Shown piece after piece: positions 36,759 through 46,000 of a stretch of 64,000 nucleotides of DNA. Both the position numbers and the translations under genes were made by a program. The notes beneath the pieces were generated by a model. That model saw only the letters and a list, made by a program, of their open reading frames with translations, searched no databases and was not told the origin of the DNA. The stretch is from Bifidobacterium mizhiense. Its GTDB lineage: Bacteria > Actinomycetota > Actinomycetes > Actinomycetales > Bifidobacteriaceae. The stretch is taken from contig NZ_BPWE01000003.1 in the NCBI RefSeq assembly GCF_020884755.1, positions 274,649 to 338,648 of the forward strand, in the 5' to 3' direction. Numbering within the stretch: the stretch's first letter is position 1; every line of letters starts with the position of its first letter.

Positions 36759-39059
36759 TCAGCCCACGGTCACCGTCACGGCCTGCAGGTCTTCCCTTCG
36801 TGAGGAGGACCCCACCAGTACCTGGAATTGGCCGGGTTCGACCCTGCGGTTGCAGTCGGCATCAACCAGGGTCCACTCGGCCACAGGGAGGTCAAAGACC
36901 ACCTTCCGAGTCTGCCCTGGATCCAGCTGAATCCTTTGGAAGGCCTTGAGTTCGCGGTCAGCCCAGCTGACGGAGGTCACCAGGTCGCTAATATAAGCCT
37001 GAACGACCTCGGTGCCCGGCCGCTGGCCGGTGTTGGTCAGGTCCACGGTCACCCTGACCGTGTCCTCTGGGCCAACGGTGTCTGGTCCATCGACCCGAGG
37101 CTTTCCGTATGCAAAGGTGGTGTAGCCCATCCCCTGGCCGAAGGCGAAGGCAGGATCCTGGGTCAGATCGGCATAGCGGTTTCCATGCTGGCCCCGGATC
37201 TGGTTGTAGTAGACCGGCAGCTGCCCGGCATGCCTAGGGAAGGTGATGGGCAGTCTGCCTGTGGGCTCGACCTTGCCGACGAGAATCCTGGCCAGGGCAC
37301 GACCGCCCTGCATGCCCGGGTCGGGCTGCCAGATCAGAGCCCTAGCCGACTGCGCAGACGGAGGCAGGATCAGCGGCTTGGAAGACATGAGCACAATGAC
37401 CATGGGCTTGCCCGTCCACTCCAGGGCATCCAGCAAATCACGCTGAGGACCATAGAGCTCCAAGGTGGCGGTTGAACGGCCCTCGCCCACCAGCTGGACC
37501 ACGTCGCCGACCACGGCAACCACCAGGTCGCTTTGCCTGGCCAGGTCTACGGCCCTGTCGAAGCGGCGCTGATCAATCCTAGCCGGGGCCGCCACCTTGG
37601 GCCTGGGCTGGCCATCGGGGAAGAGTTTGCCCGCCGGGTCGTCGACCAGACGGAGCACCTCAACACCCTGCTCGCAGTTAAGCTGCCAGTTTTCGGGCAA
37701 CTCCTGACGCAGACCGTCGGCCACGGTCGTGATCATCTCCCGAGGCTGGTCCTTGATCCAGTCGCACTGACCTGAACCGCCCGCCCAGTCCCCTAGCTGG
37801 TTCTGGGCATCGTCGATCAGCGGACCCACCAAGGCAATGCTGTGTGCTGAGCCATTACCAGGGCGGCCATCAGCATCCACACCTCCGAACAGGGGCAGGA
37901 TGCCGTCGTTCTTCAAAAGGACTGCAGACTCCTGGGCCACCTGGAGGTTGAGCTCCTGGTGCTCCGGTGAGTTGATGACTACCTTCTGGGCCTCGGGATC
38001 GGGCAGGCGCGGATCCTCGAAGAGCCCCATGCGGAATTTCAGGGCCAGGATGTGCTTGACCGCCCGGTCAAGGTCCTCCTCGCGCAACAGCCCGACATCC
38101 AGCGCATCCAAGGCTCCCTGGTAGAAGCCTGGCGTGGTCATGATCAGGTCGTTGCCTGCCTTGACTGCGGCCGCGGCGGCCCTGGCGTAGTCGGGCTGCA
38201 CCTTCTGCTCCCAGACCATGCGGCCCACGTTGTCCCAGTCGGTGATCAGGGTGCCCTGGTAACCCCACTCCCCTCGAAGAACGTCGTTGAGCAGCCAGTT
38301 GTTGATGGTGACCGGTACCCCGTCTATGGACTCGTAGCCCAACATGAAGGTGGCCACGCCCTCCTTGGCCAGGCGCTCGAAGGGCGGCAGGAACCAGGAG
38401 AGCAGCTTGCGGTGCGAGAAGTCGGCCTCGGAGGCGTCGCGCCCGCCCTGGGTCTCGGAGTAGCCGGCAAAGTGCTTGGCCGTGGCCAGCACAGCATCCT
38501 TGGGCAGGGTTCCGGTCATGGCTGATCCGCCCTGGTAGCCGCGCACCATGGCCGAGGCCATTTCGCCGATCAGGAAGGGATCCTCGCCGAAGGTCTCGTC
38601 CACCCGACCCCAGCGGGTGTCCCTGGCGATGCAAAGCACCGGGGAGAAGGTCCAATGAATACCTGTCGCGGCGATCTCCTCGGCTGCAGCCCGCCCCATC
38701 CGCTGAACCAGTTCAGGGTCGAAGGAGGCTGCCATGCCCAGCTGCTCGGGAAAGATGGTGGCCCCACGGAAGAAGGAATGGCCGTGGATGCAGTCGTCGC
38801 CGATCAGCAGGGGGATGCCCAGTCGGGTGCGATGAACGGCCTTGTCAGCCTTGATCATGTTCTTCGGAGAGACATGCAGCAGGGATCCGGCGTGCTGATC
38901 CACCACCTCCTTGTCCACCCCCTGGCTGGCGTCCAGCTGCATCATCTGGCCTACCTTCTCTTCCCGGGTCATCCGTCCCAGCAGGTCGGCCACCCGCTCA
39001 TCCACGCTCAGGTCGGGATTGCGGTAGGGCAGATCCTCCGTCAACTTCCTTGATGCCAT
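36759..39059 (-). CDS. GH3 beta-glucosidase
   Basis: This 766-residue intracellular enzyme removes terminal beta-glucosyl or related sugars from short glycosides. The nucleophile Asp is in LITDWDNVG near residue 285, and the substrate-binding KHFAGYSETQGG lies near 205. The C-terminal fibronectin III-like domain (VRVTVDLTNTGQRPGTEV onwards) is intact. It is the downstream gene of a pair with the GH42 gene 70 bp away, with GGAGAAAGGAAGG before the ATG. Sugar specificity (glucoside, xyloside or gentiobioside) is not readable. Confidence 0.93.
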   Translation of the reverse strand: MASRKLTEDLPYRNPDLSVDERVADLLGRMTREEKVGQMMQLDASQGVDKEVVDQHAGSLLHVSPKNMIKADKAVHRTRLGIPLLIGDDCIHGHSFFRGATIFPEQLGMAASFDPELVQRMGRAAAEEIAATGIHWTFSPVLCIARDTRWGRVDETFGEDPFLIGEMASAMVRGYQGGSAMTGTLPKDAVLATAKHFAGYSETQGGRDASEADFSHRKLLSWFLPPFERLAKEGVATFMLGYESIDGVPVTINNWLLNDVLRGEWGYQGTLITDWDNVGRMVWEQKVQPDYARAAAAAVKAGNDLIMTTPGFYQGALDALDVGLLREEDLDRAVKHILALKFRMGLFEDPRLPDPEAQKVVINSPEHQELNLQVAQESAVLLKNDGILPLFGGVDADGRPGNGSAHSIALVGPLIDDAQNQLGDWAGGSGQCDWIKDQPREMITTVADGLRQELPENWQLNCEQGVEVLRLVDDPAGKLFPDGQPRPKVAAPARIDQRRFDRAVDLARQSDLVVAVVGDVVQLVGEGRSTATLELYGPQRDLLDALEWTGKPMVIVLMSSKPLILPPSAQSARALIWQPDPGMQGGRALARILVGKVEPTGRLPITFPRHAGQLPVYYNQIRGQHGNRYADLTQDPAFAFGQGMGYTTFAYGKPRVDGPDTVGPEDTVRVTVDLTNTGQRPGTEVVQAYISDLVTSVSWADRELKAFQRIQLDPGQTRKVVFDLPVAEWTLVDADCNRRVEPGQFQVLVGSSSRREDLQAVTVTVG

Positions 39060-39129
39060 CTGGGCACCTTCCTTTCTCCTCGATAACTCATAAACTGATA
39101 GCTTTGCAGTCGGTCAGGCTGAAGACGGT

Positions 39130-41214
39130 TTACCGAACAATGATCGCCAGGTCCCAGGGGCCGATAGTCATGGACTGGCCCTGATCCACACGCGCCTGAG
39201 GATCAGCCTGCCCGTCTGCCACCAGCAGATGCCCACCATAGGGTGCATCGAGCCTGACCTTCTCGGACGAATAATTGAGCAAATAGGCGACCTGCTCCCC
39301 CAAGGCGTTGGTACCCTCACGCACAGTGACCAAGCCGGACAAGTCCCGGGCAGGACCACTCAGTCCAGCCACATCCGCCGCATCCGACAGCAGCAGCCGC
39401 ATACCCTGGGCCGACGGTAGAGTGCCAATCCACTCCGCGCTGCCGCGACCGTAATCATGACGGGTCACAGCCGCATACCGCCCCCAGACCGGGTGGTCAT
39501 AGGATGCCAGGACCTGAGTATCGGGACGCGGATTCAGCAGCTCAATCAACCCCTGGCAGGCCGGCCCGGCTTGGTCGGTCCCATGCAAATCCAAGGTAAG
39601 ACCCTTGCCGGGACGGGTGAACTGGTTGTAGTCGATGCCGAACACGTCGGTCAGCAGGTGCGGTGCCTTGTCATGCCAAACCTTGAGATTCTCGTCCGCC
39701 ACAAAGGAGCGCAGCGTGGCCACCAAGTGACCTCCCTGATGAACGTAATCGGCCAAGACCCTCAGCGTATCCTCATTGGTGCTGTACAAGGCTGGAACCA
39801 CGACCATGGCATAGCGACCCAGCTGGGACCGGTCAGCCTTGTCGCTGATGAAATCGCACTCTATGTTGAGCTCGAAGAGGGCATCGTAGACCCGTCTGAC
39901 CACATCGTTGTAGGAGATCTGCCCCTGCTGACGGGGGAAACCGGTCTCCAGGGAGAACCAGTCCAGGGCGGTCAGGGAGTCGTTGCCCACCATAATGGCG
40001 ACCTTGTTGCGCTTTTGGAGGTTGATCAGGCGCTCCCCCACACCCTTTTGCGCTACCTGCCTGCCGAACCGCCCGGCCTCCTCATAGGTGGGGTTGGGTT
40101 CCATGTCCTGTGAAAGCAGCCCCTTCCAGTAGGTCTCAAAGGAATTGTGGATGGAATGCCAGTGCCAGTACATGACCCCGTCAGCCCCCGATGCCAGATG
40201 GCTGTATGCCTGAAGCCGCAGCTGGCCCGGGTAGGGCAGCCAGCCGTTCTGCCCCTGGGCTTCGGTTTCCAGGACCAGGTAGTTGGCGCCGCCCTTCAGA
40301 CTGCGGGTCATGTCCCCGCCGAAGGCGATCTCCTTGCCGGTCAGCTCATCCTCCGTGGGATGGTAGATATCCACACCGGCCACATCCAGACATTCGGCCG
40401 CCTCGAAATGATCGACGGCTGGCTGGATGCCGTATGACCAGCCCGGGCTCCAGTCGAAATCGAAGTTGTGAGTGACGAATTGGTCCTCGCGGGCATATTC
40501 GCGCACAATGCCAGCCTGCCAGGCCAGGTAACGACTGACCTGGCTTCGGCGGAAGCGGTCGAATGCCGAGCCCAATGACGCATTGATGGTCCCGGTCAGA
40601 TCGGGAAAGTCCTCCCAGGAGTCAATTCTGTTGGACCAGTAGTCCAGGCCAAAGGCAGCATTGAGACGATCCAGATCGTCGTCAAATCGCCGTCGCAGAT
40701 CCTTGACGAAGAGCCGCTGCATGTCGGGCGATACACAGTCGTAGTACTTGGTTTCATTGTCGACCTGGTAGCCGATCACCTGGGGGTTATCGGACACATG
40801 GCTTATCAGCCTGCGTATGACGCGCTCGCCATAGTACCGGTAGGAAGGGTTGACAATGTCCATGATCTGGCGAGCGCCATACCGATTGGGACCATTAGGG
40901 GTGTCCGCCAGAACATCCGGATGCATGGCAACCAGCCAGGCGGGGACGGCATAGGTGGGCGTGCCCACGATGACCTGGATGCCGAATCGTCCTGCGGCAT
41001 CCAGTACCCGGTCCACATGGCTGAAGTCGAATACGCCGGGCTGGGGCTCCAGAGTGCTCCAGGTGGATTCGGCGATACGAATGGTGGTAATGCCAGCGGA
41101 CTTCATCATGGACATATCCTTGTCCACCCGCTTATAGGGCATGTATTCGTCGTAGTAGGCACACCCGAAGATGAGCCTGTCCGGAAGGCGCGTGCTGCTC
41201 GCATTGTCTGACAT
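39130..41214 (-). CDS. GH42 beta-galactosidase
   Basis: This 694-residue intracellular enzyme cleaves beta-galactosides, commonly galactobioses in bifidobacteria. The acid/base Glu is in YQVDNETKYY near residue 160 and the nucleophile Glu in YLVLETEAQGQ near 315. The ATG at 41214 is chosen because GGAG lies 7 bp upstream, whereas a TTG at 41226 would overlap that site. It is followed by GH3 in an operon and faces the TetR regulator across paired palindromes. Galactose products of the arabinogalactan enzymes at 54-62 kb are plausible substrates. Confidence 0.94.
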   Translation of the reverse strand: MSDNASSTRLPDRLIFGCAYYDEYMPYKRVDKDMSMMKSAGITTIRIAESTWSTLEPQPGVFDFSHVDRVLDAAGRFGIQVIVGTPTYAVPAWLVAMHPDVLADTPNGPNRYGARQIMDIVNPSYRYYGERVIRRLISHVSDNPQVIGYQVDNETKYYDCVSPDMQRLFVKDLRRRFDDDLDRLNAAFGLDYWSNRIDSWEDFPDLTGTINASLGSAFDRFRRSQVSRYLAWQAGIVREYAREDQFVTHNFDFDWSPGWSYGIQPAVDHFEAAECLDVAGVDIYHPTEDELTGKEIAFGGDMTRSLKGGANYLVLETEAQGQNGWLPYPGQLRLQAYSHLASGADGVMYWHWHSIHNSFETYWKGLLSQDMEPNPTYEEAGRFGRQVAQKGVGERLINLQKRNKVAIMVGNDSLTALDWFSLETGFPRQQGQISYNDVVRRVYDALFELNIECDFISDKADRSQLGRYAMVVVPALYSTNEDTLRVLADYVHQGGHLVATLRSFVADENLKVWHDKAPHLLTDVFGIDYNQFTRPGKGLTLDLHGTDQAGPACQGLIELLNPRPDTQVLASYDHPVWGRYAAVTRHDYGRGSAEWIGTLPSAQGMRLLLSDAADVAGLSGPARDLSGLVTVREGTNALGEQVAYLLNYSSEKVRLDAPYGGHLLVADGQADPQARVDQGQSMTIGPWDLAIIVR

Positions 41215-41468
41215 AATGAACTCCAATCTTGATTGACAGGACTCAATTCAAAGGACGATGATGCTGAAAGATTGCGGCTCTGGTTTGTCTGGAAGCCTTG
41301 GCTTTCTTCCCTAGTCCATTCCAGATCGGTTGACGGCTCCGAGGAGTCCTTATGCACCTGCAGAAGTTCGGAATCACCCAATGCCAGGGTTGTTGAGTCG
41401 CTCATGGTGCCGATATCTTTCAACTAGTCTTCTCTGACACTCCAATGGCGGAAAAGCCATATCTACTA

Positions 41469-41499
41469 ATCATTAGATAATGATATACCTAACAGGTAT
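41469..41499. promoter_or_regulatory. Two adjacent perfect palindromes in the divergent GH42/TetR region
   Basis: ATCATTA-GA-TAATGAT at 41469-41484 is followed directly by ATACCT-AAC-AGGTAT at 41485-41499. Both are perfect inverted repeats in the 410-bp gap between GH42 (start 41214) and the TetR gene (start near 41625). They are good candidates for TetR operators controlling both directions. The rest of the gap holds no clear gene; a reading frame at 41106-41405 overlapping GH42 is doubtful. Confidence 0.6.
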
Positions 41500-41624
41500 T
41501 CAATGATTCTGTCAAGTCATCGACTCTGTGCAGGGCCGCGGGTGCCACGACTTGTTTTCTCTCCCCAGAAGAGCCGGAACCCTTGTGCTGTTACCAATAC
41601 GCCCCATGTACCATAAGTATCAAC

Positions 41625-42281
41625 ATGTCCAGGAGCAGTGAAAAGGAGTCGCAAGACCAGACAATGACGAGCCGTACCAGAAAATCACCGGAGGTGAGAA
41701 GAGCGGAAATCACACAGGCCGCCGCCCACCTCATCAGCCAGCATGGGTACAACGGCATATCGCTCAAAGACGTTGCTGACATGGTGGGGATGTCCCAGCC
41801 GGGCATCCTCCATTATGTGGGCAGCAAGGAAGGCCTGCTCTCCCTCCTGGTCACAGACATCTACGATGCTTATGGCACCCCTGAGGAATTCATTCAGACG
41901 GGCCTACCCGGGTCCGACCCTGATCATCCACATTTGCCGGCCTATTTTGACTATTTGGTCGCCCACAACGCCAACCAGCCCGAACTCACACAGCTCTATA
42001 CGGTCCTGGAAACTGAGGCCATCTCGACCAGCCATCCCCTGCATGATTATTTCATCCGCAGGCCGGCAGAGGTCTGGAAACACTATTCCGAATTCCCATG
42101 GTTGCTTCCCGATGGAGTGGAATGGACAAAAGACATGCAGAGCAAGGTAAGGATGAGCCTGGAGGCCATGGACGGCATACAGATAAGGCTGCTGCGTGAG
42201 CCGAAAATCGACTACATCCAGGAATGGGACCGGTTCAAAGCGCTGATTTTTCCCCTGCCGCTCTGGGATGGATATTGCTGA
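41625..42281 (+). CDS. TetR-family transcriptional regulator
   Basis: This 218-residue regulator has an N-terminal TetR helix-turn-helix: RAEITQAAAHLISQHGYNG, then LKDVADMVGMSQPGILHYVG with the usual YxxGSKEGLL end. The ligand-binding domain is typical in length. The start is uncertain: ATG 41625 gives 218 residues and ATG 41664 gives 205, with AAAGGAG 15 bp upstream of the latter. It is divergent from GH42-GH3 and probably controls them, although LacI regulators are more usual for such genes in bifidobacteria. Confidence 0.85.
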   Translation: MSRSSEKESQDQTMTSRTRKSPEVRRAEITQAAAHLISQHGYNGISLKDVADMVGMSQPGILHYVGSKEGLLSLLVTDIYDAYGTPEEFIQTGLPGSDPDHPHLPAYFDYLVAHNANQPELTQLYTVLETEAISTSHPLHDYFIRRPAEVWKHYSEFPWLLPDGVEWTKDMQSKVRMSLEAMDGIQIRLLREPKIDYIQEWDRFKALIFPLPLWDGYC

Positions 42282-42361
42282 TCAAGCCCAGGCATTGCAG
42301 TAGCCAAAACCGCGGCTGCCAGACGCCAGCCGGCAGGGACATCCAGGGAGCCAGCAACCGA

Positions 42362-43015
42362 TCAGCCTTCCTGATCCATGCTGAAGGGCCGGACGTCATA
42401 AGGCGCTTGAAACCGGCGATCCTTCCAGTAGTATTCATAATCGTGGTCATTGATGGGACGGACGACCTTGCAAGGATGACCGTAGGCGACCACGTTGGCG
42501 GGGATGTCCTTGGTGACCAGGGACCCTGCCCCGATGACCGTGTTGTCTCCGATGGTTACTCCCGGCATGACGATGGCGCCTGCCCCGATCCACACATTCC
42601 TACCTATGCTGACCGGGACCGAGAACTGGGGCGTTCCATATACGCGTATGTCGGGGCGAATGGTGTGCCCAGTGGTGACGATAGTGACGTTTGGTCCGAA
42701 CATGGTATGGTCGCCTATATCAATGCGTCCATCGTCTACCAGAACCAGGTTGAAGTTGGCATAGCATTTGCTCCCCCAGTAGGTGTTACAGGCCCAATTG
42801 GCGCGCACCGGTCCCTCAACCCAACTGCCTTCGCCGAATGAGCCGAACATCTGTTTGCAGAGATCCTGCTTTTGCTCCACCTGGCTGGGGCGGCAGGCGT
42901 TGAACTCGAAGACCAGATCCTGCTGGGCATCCTGGACCTGCTTCATTTCAGGCGTATCGGCAATGTAGATCTGGTCGGTATCCAGCAGAGCCTTGATCTC
43001 CTCGCGGCTGGTCAT
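42362..43015 (-). CDS. Sugar O-acetyltransferase (LacA/Maa-like)
   Basis: This 217-residue protein is a left-handed beta-helix hexapeptide acetyltransferase of the galactoside/maltose acetyltransferase type. Residues include the catalytic His in IVTTGHTIRP, and the repeats IGRNVWIGAGAIVMPGVTIG and IGAGSLVTKDIPA. AGAGGGG before the ATG at 43015 supports the start. It may acetylate non-metabolised sugars; it converges on the TetR gene. Confidence 0.9.
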   Translation of the reverse strand: MTSREEIKALLDTDQIYIADTPEMKQVQDAQQDLVFEFNACRPSQVEQKQDLCKQMFGSFGEGSWVEGPVRANWACNTYWGSKCYANFNLVLVDDGRIDIGDHTMFGPNVTIVTTGHTIRPDIRVYGTPQFSVPVSIGRNVWIGAGAIVMPGVTIGDNTVIGAGSLVTKDIPANVVAYGHPCKVVRPINDHDYEYYWKDRRFQAPYDVRPFSMDQEG

Positions 43016-43098
43016 GGGAAACCCCTCTTTCCTTGATCTTCGTGGTTCAGCAGCTTCGAGGCCGGCGGGTTTAGTCCCAAACACCGACCTCGGTCCGA

Positions 43099-46000
43099 CT
43101 ACAGGCTCTCCAGAACCTTCTCCTCGTTCTGGACGGGTGCTGCCTGCCCCGCATCCAAACCGGTCGATCCCGCTGCCTGGGATTTAAGAGCAGCCTCGTG
43201 GCCCTGGGTGGCATTTTGCGGGTCGCCCGGCTTCTTGGCGGCGGCGATCATCAGCTTGATCCTGTTGAGTTGGTTGGCCTCCGAGGCACCGGGATCGTAG
43301 TCAATGGAGACGATGTTAGCCTCAGGATAAGTCCTACGGATCTTGCCGAACATGCCACGTCCTGTCACATGGTTGGGCAGGCAGGCAAAGGGCTGCGCAC
43401 AGACGATGTTGGGGGCGCCGGACTGGATCAGCTCGATGATCTCGCCGGTCAGGAGCCAACCCTCTCCGGCCTGAACGCCCAGGGAGGTGACCGAGGCAGC
43501 CTTCTCCCTCAGGTCGGTGATGTGAGCGGGAATGTCGAACTTTCCATGGGAGGCCTTGAAGCCGGCGATCATGGGAGCTCGATAAGCATCAGCCGCCTTG
43601 AGGACGATTTTCTTGACGCCTACAGGACCGCCTGTGCCCAGCATCTCTTCGTTCCATTCAGCGTTGGAGATGCCGTTGACCATGAAGTCACAGACACCGG
43701 GAAGCACCGCCTCACAACCTTGGCTTTCGATCAGGTCAACCACGTGGTTGTTGGCATCGGGATGGTACTTGACCAGGATCTCGCCTACTACGCCCACCCG
43801 AGGCTTACGAGGGATATCACGCAGCGGCAGTTGATCAAAGGCCCGAATCATCCGCTTCATCAACGTGCCATAGGGCAGATAACCGTGACCATAGACCTTC
43901 TTGGCGGTCTTGGAGTACCCGTGGTGCTCAATGGTCTCCTTGCAGATCGTGTCCCAGAGCTTGTAGAGCCTGTTGGCTGAGCCGGGCTCCTGCTCGTAGG
44001 GGCGAACCCTGAGCAGGCACTCAATCATGGCATCGCCCAGGTAGAAGGCCTTGACGGCCCGGTGCAGCAGAGCCGGGGTTACCTGGAGACCGGGATTGGC
44101 CTTGAACCCCTGCACGCTCAACGTGATGATCGGGACGTAACCATAGCCCGCATCAGCAAGAGCCTTACGCAGGAGGCCATAGTAGTTGGTGGCCCTGCAC
44201 ATGCCGCCGGTCTGGGTGACGATGACCGCGCACTTGTGTGGGTCGAACTTTCCGGAGAGGAAGGCGTTGACCAGCTGCCCCACCACGATGATGGCGGGGA
44301 AGCAGGCATCGTTGTTGACGTACTTGACACCGGTGTTGATGTCTTCGGCTGTGGCATGCTTCAGGAGCTCGAAGTGGTAGTCGGCGCTGGAGAAAACCGC
44401 CTCCAGGAGGGAGAAGTGCACAGGTGACATCTGCGGCGCGACCACTGTAAATTTGTGCCCCATCTCCTTAGTGAAGCGATGCTCAGTGGCGTACTTGGAC
44501 AGGGTCGGTTTGGCGGCGGCCCCGCTGGGCTGAGCAGCTTGGCTCTGTTCGGCCGGACGCTCTGCCGACTTGCTTTCGGCTTCCTGATCCTTCTGCCGCG
44601 AGGCCATGGTTTCCCGGATGGGCCGGATGCCCATAGGGTGAAGACCTATCAGACCCTGATCGCTCTTGTCGTGCAGGGCAACGAACCTGGCCAGAGCCAC
44701 AATGTCGGACTTGCGCTGGGACAGGCTGATCTTCTGCGCGTTGGTGGACCGGAACCCATCGGATGTCGGCTTGTCAGACGCATTCGCATCCACTACATCA
44801 ATGCGGTCTGCAGACTCTTGAGAACCCTGAGAATCAGATGATTCCTCCGCCTGAACCAGGTCAGGCAACGGGTCAGCATCCTTGACCGCAACCTTGGCGG
44901 GCGCCTGCTCTTTGACGGGGGCTTCCTTCTGGTCTTCGCCATTCTCTTGGGCCAAATCCCGCTGATGGCGTTCGTCCATGGCGGCCTTCAGCGAGCGCAG
45001 ACGGATCTTGGCAGCACCCAAGTTGGAGACCTCGTCGATCTTCAGCTGCGTGTAGACATCGCCCTTGTCGGCCAGAATCTCCTGGACTTGGTCGGTGGTG
45101 ATGGCGTCCACGCCGCACCCAAAGCTGACCAGCTGGACCAGCTGCAGGTCGGGATACTCGGAGACGAACCTGGCCGCGGAATAAAGCCTGGAATGATAGG
45201 CCCACTGGTCGGTCACCCTCAGAGGCATCTTCTGATGGTCATCACCGAAGCCAGGCACGGTCTTGCGGAACTTGGCAGCCGTGGGGTTGTTGGAGGCCAG
45301 GGCCCGCTCCCCCGCCGCCGGAATGATGTAGTCGCTCAGCTTGGGCAGGTCATGCACGTTCAGCTCGCAGATGGAGTCCTCGGAGAGCACAGCCATGCCC
45401 AGGGAGCAGATGGTCTCGGGAATGCCATGGTTGACCTCGGGATCCACATGGTAGGGGCGTCCTGACAGGACAACGCCCTTGACCCCGTACTCCTGCATGT
45501 AGGCCAGGGCACGAAGTCCCTCCTGGCGCACATCCTCCTTGAACCGGGCATCCTCACGGTAGGCCTCCTGGACGGCCGTACGGGCCTCATCCTCGCTCAC
45601 CTTGGCCCAGTCGAAGACCTTGACGATCCGCTCGACCATCTTCTCCTTGTTGGACAGGTTGAAGTAGGGTCGCATGAAGCGGACACCGTTCTCCTTGAGC
45701 TCGGCCATGTTGGCCTCAATCACCACCGGATAGTTGGCCACGATGGGGCAGTTGTAGTGGTTGTCCGTATCGGGAACCAGTTCCTGTTCATAGGTGACGC
45801 AGGGATAGAAGATGGTCTTGATGCCCTTGTCGACCAGTGAGTGAATGTGCCCGTGGACCAGCTTGGCCGGGTAGCAGATGTTCTCGGAGGCGATGGACTC
45901 CATACCGCTCTCAAAGAGCTCGTGGTTGGAACGCCCGGAGATCATGACCCGGAAGCCCAGAGAGGTCAGCAGGGTGAACCAGAAGGGGTAGTCCTCATAC

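Noticed and set aside
41106..41405. Small minus-strand frame upstream of and overlapping the GH42 start
   Set aside because: It overlaps GH42 by about 100 bp, has no family resemblance and only a weak binding site. It may be a leader peptide or the remnant of a lost gene but cannot be supported.
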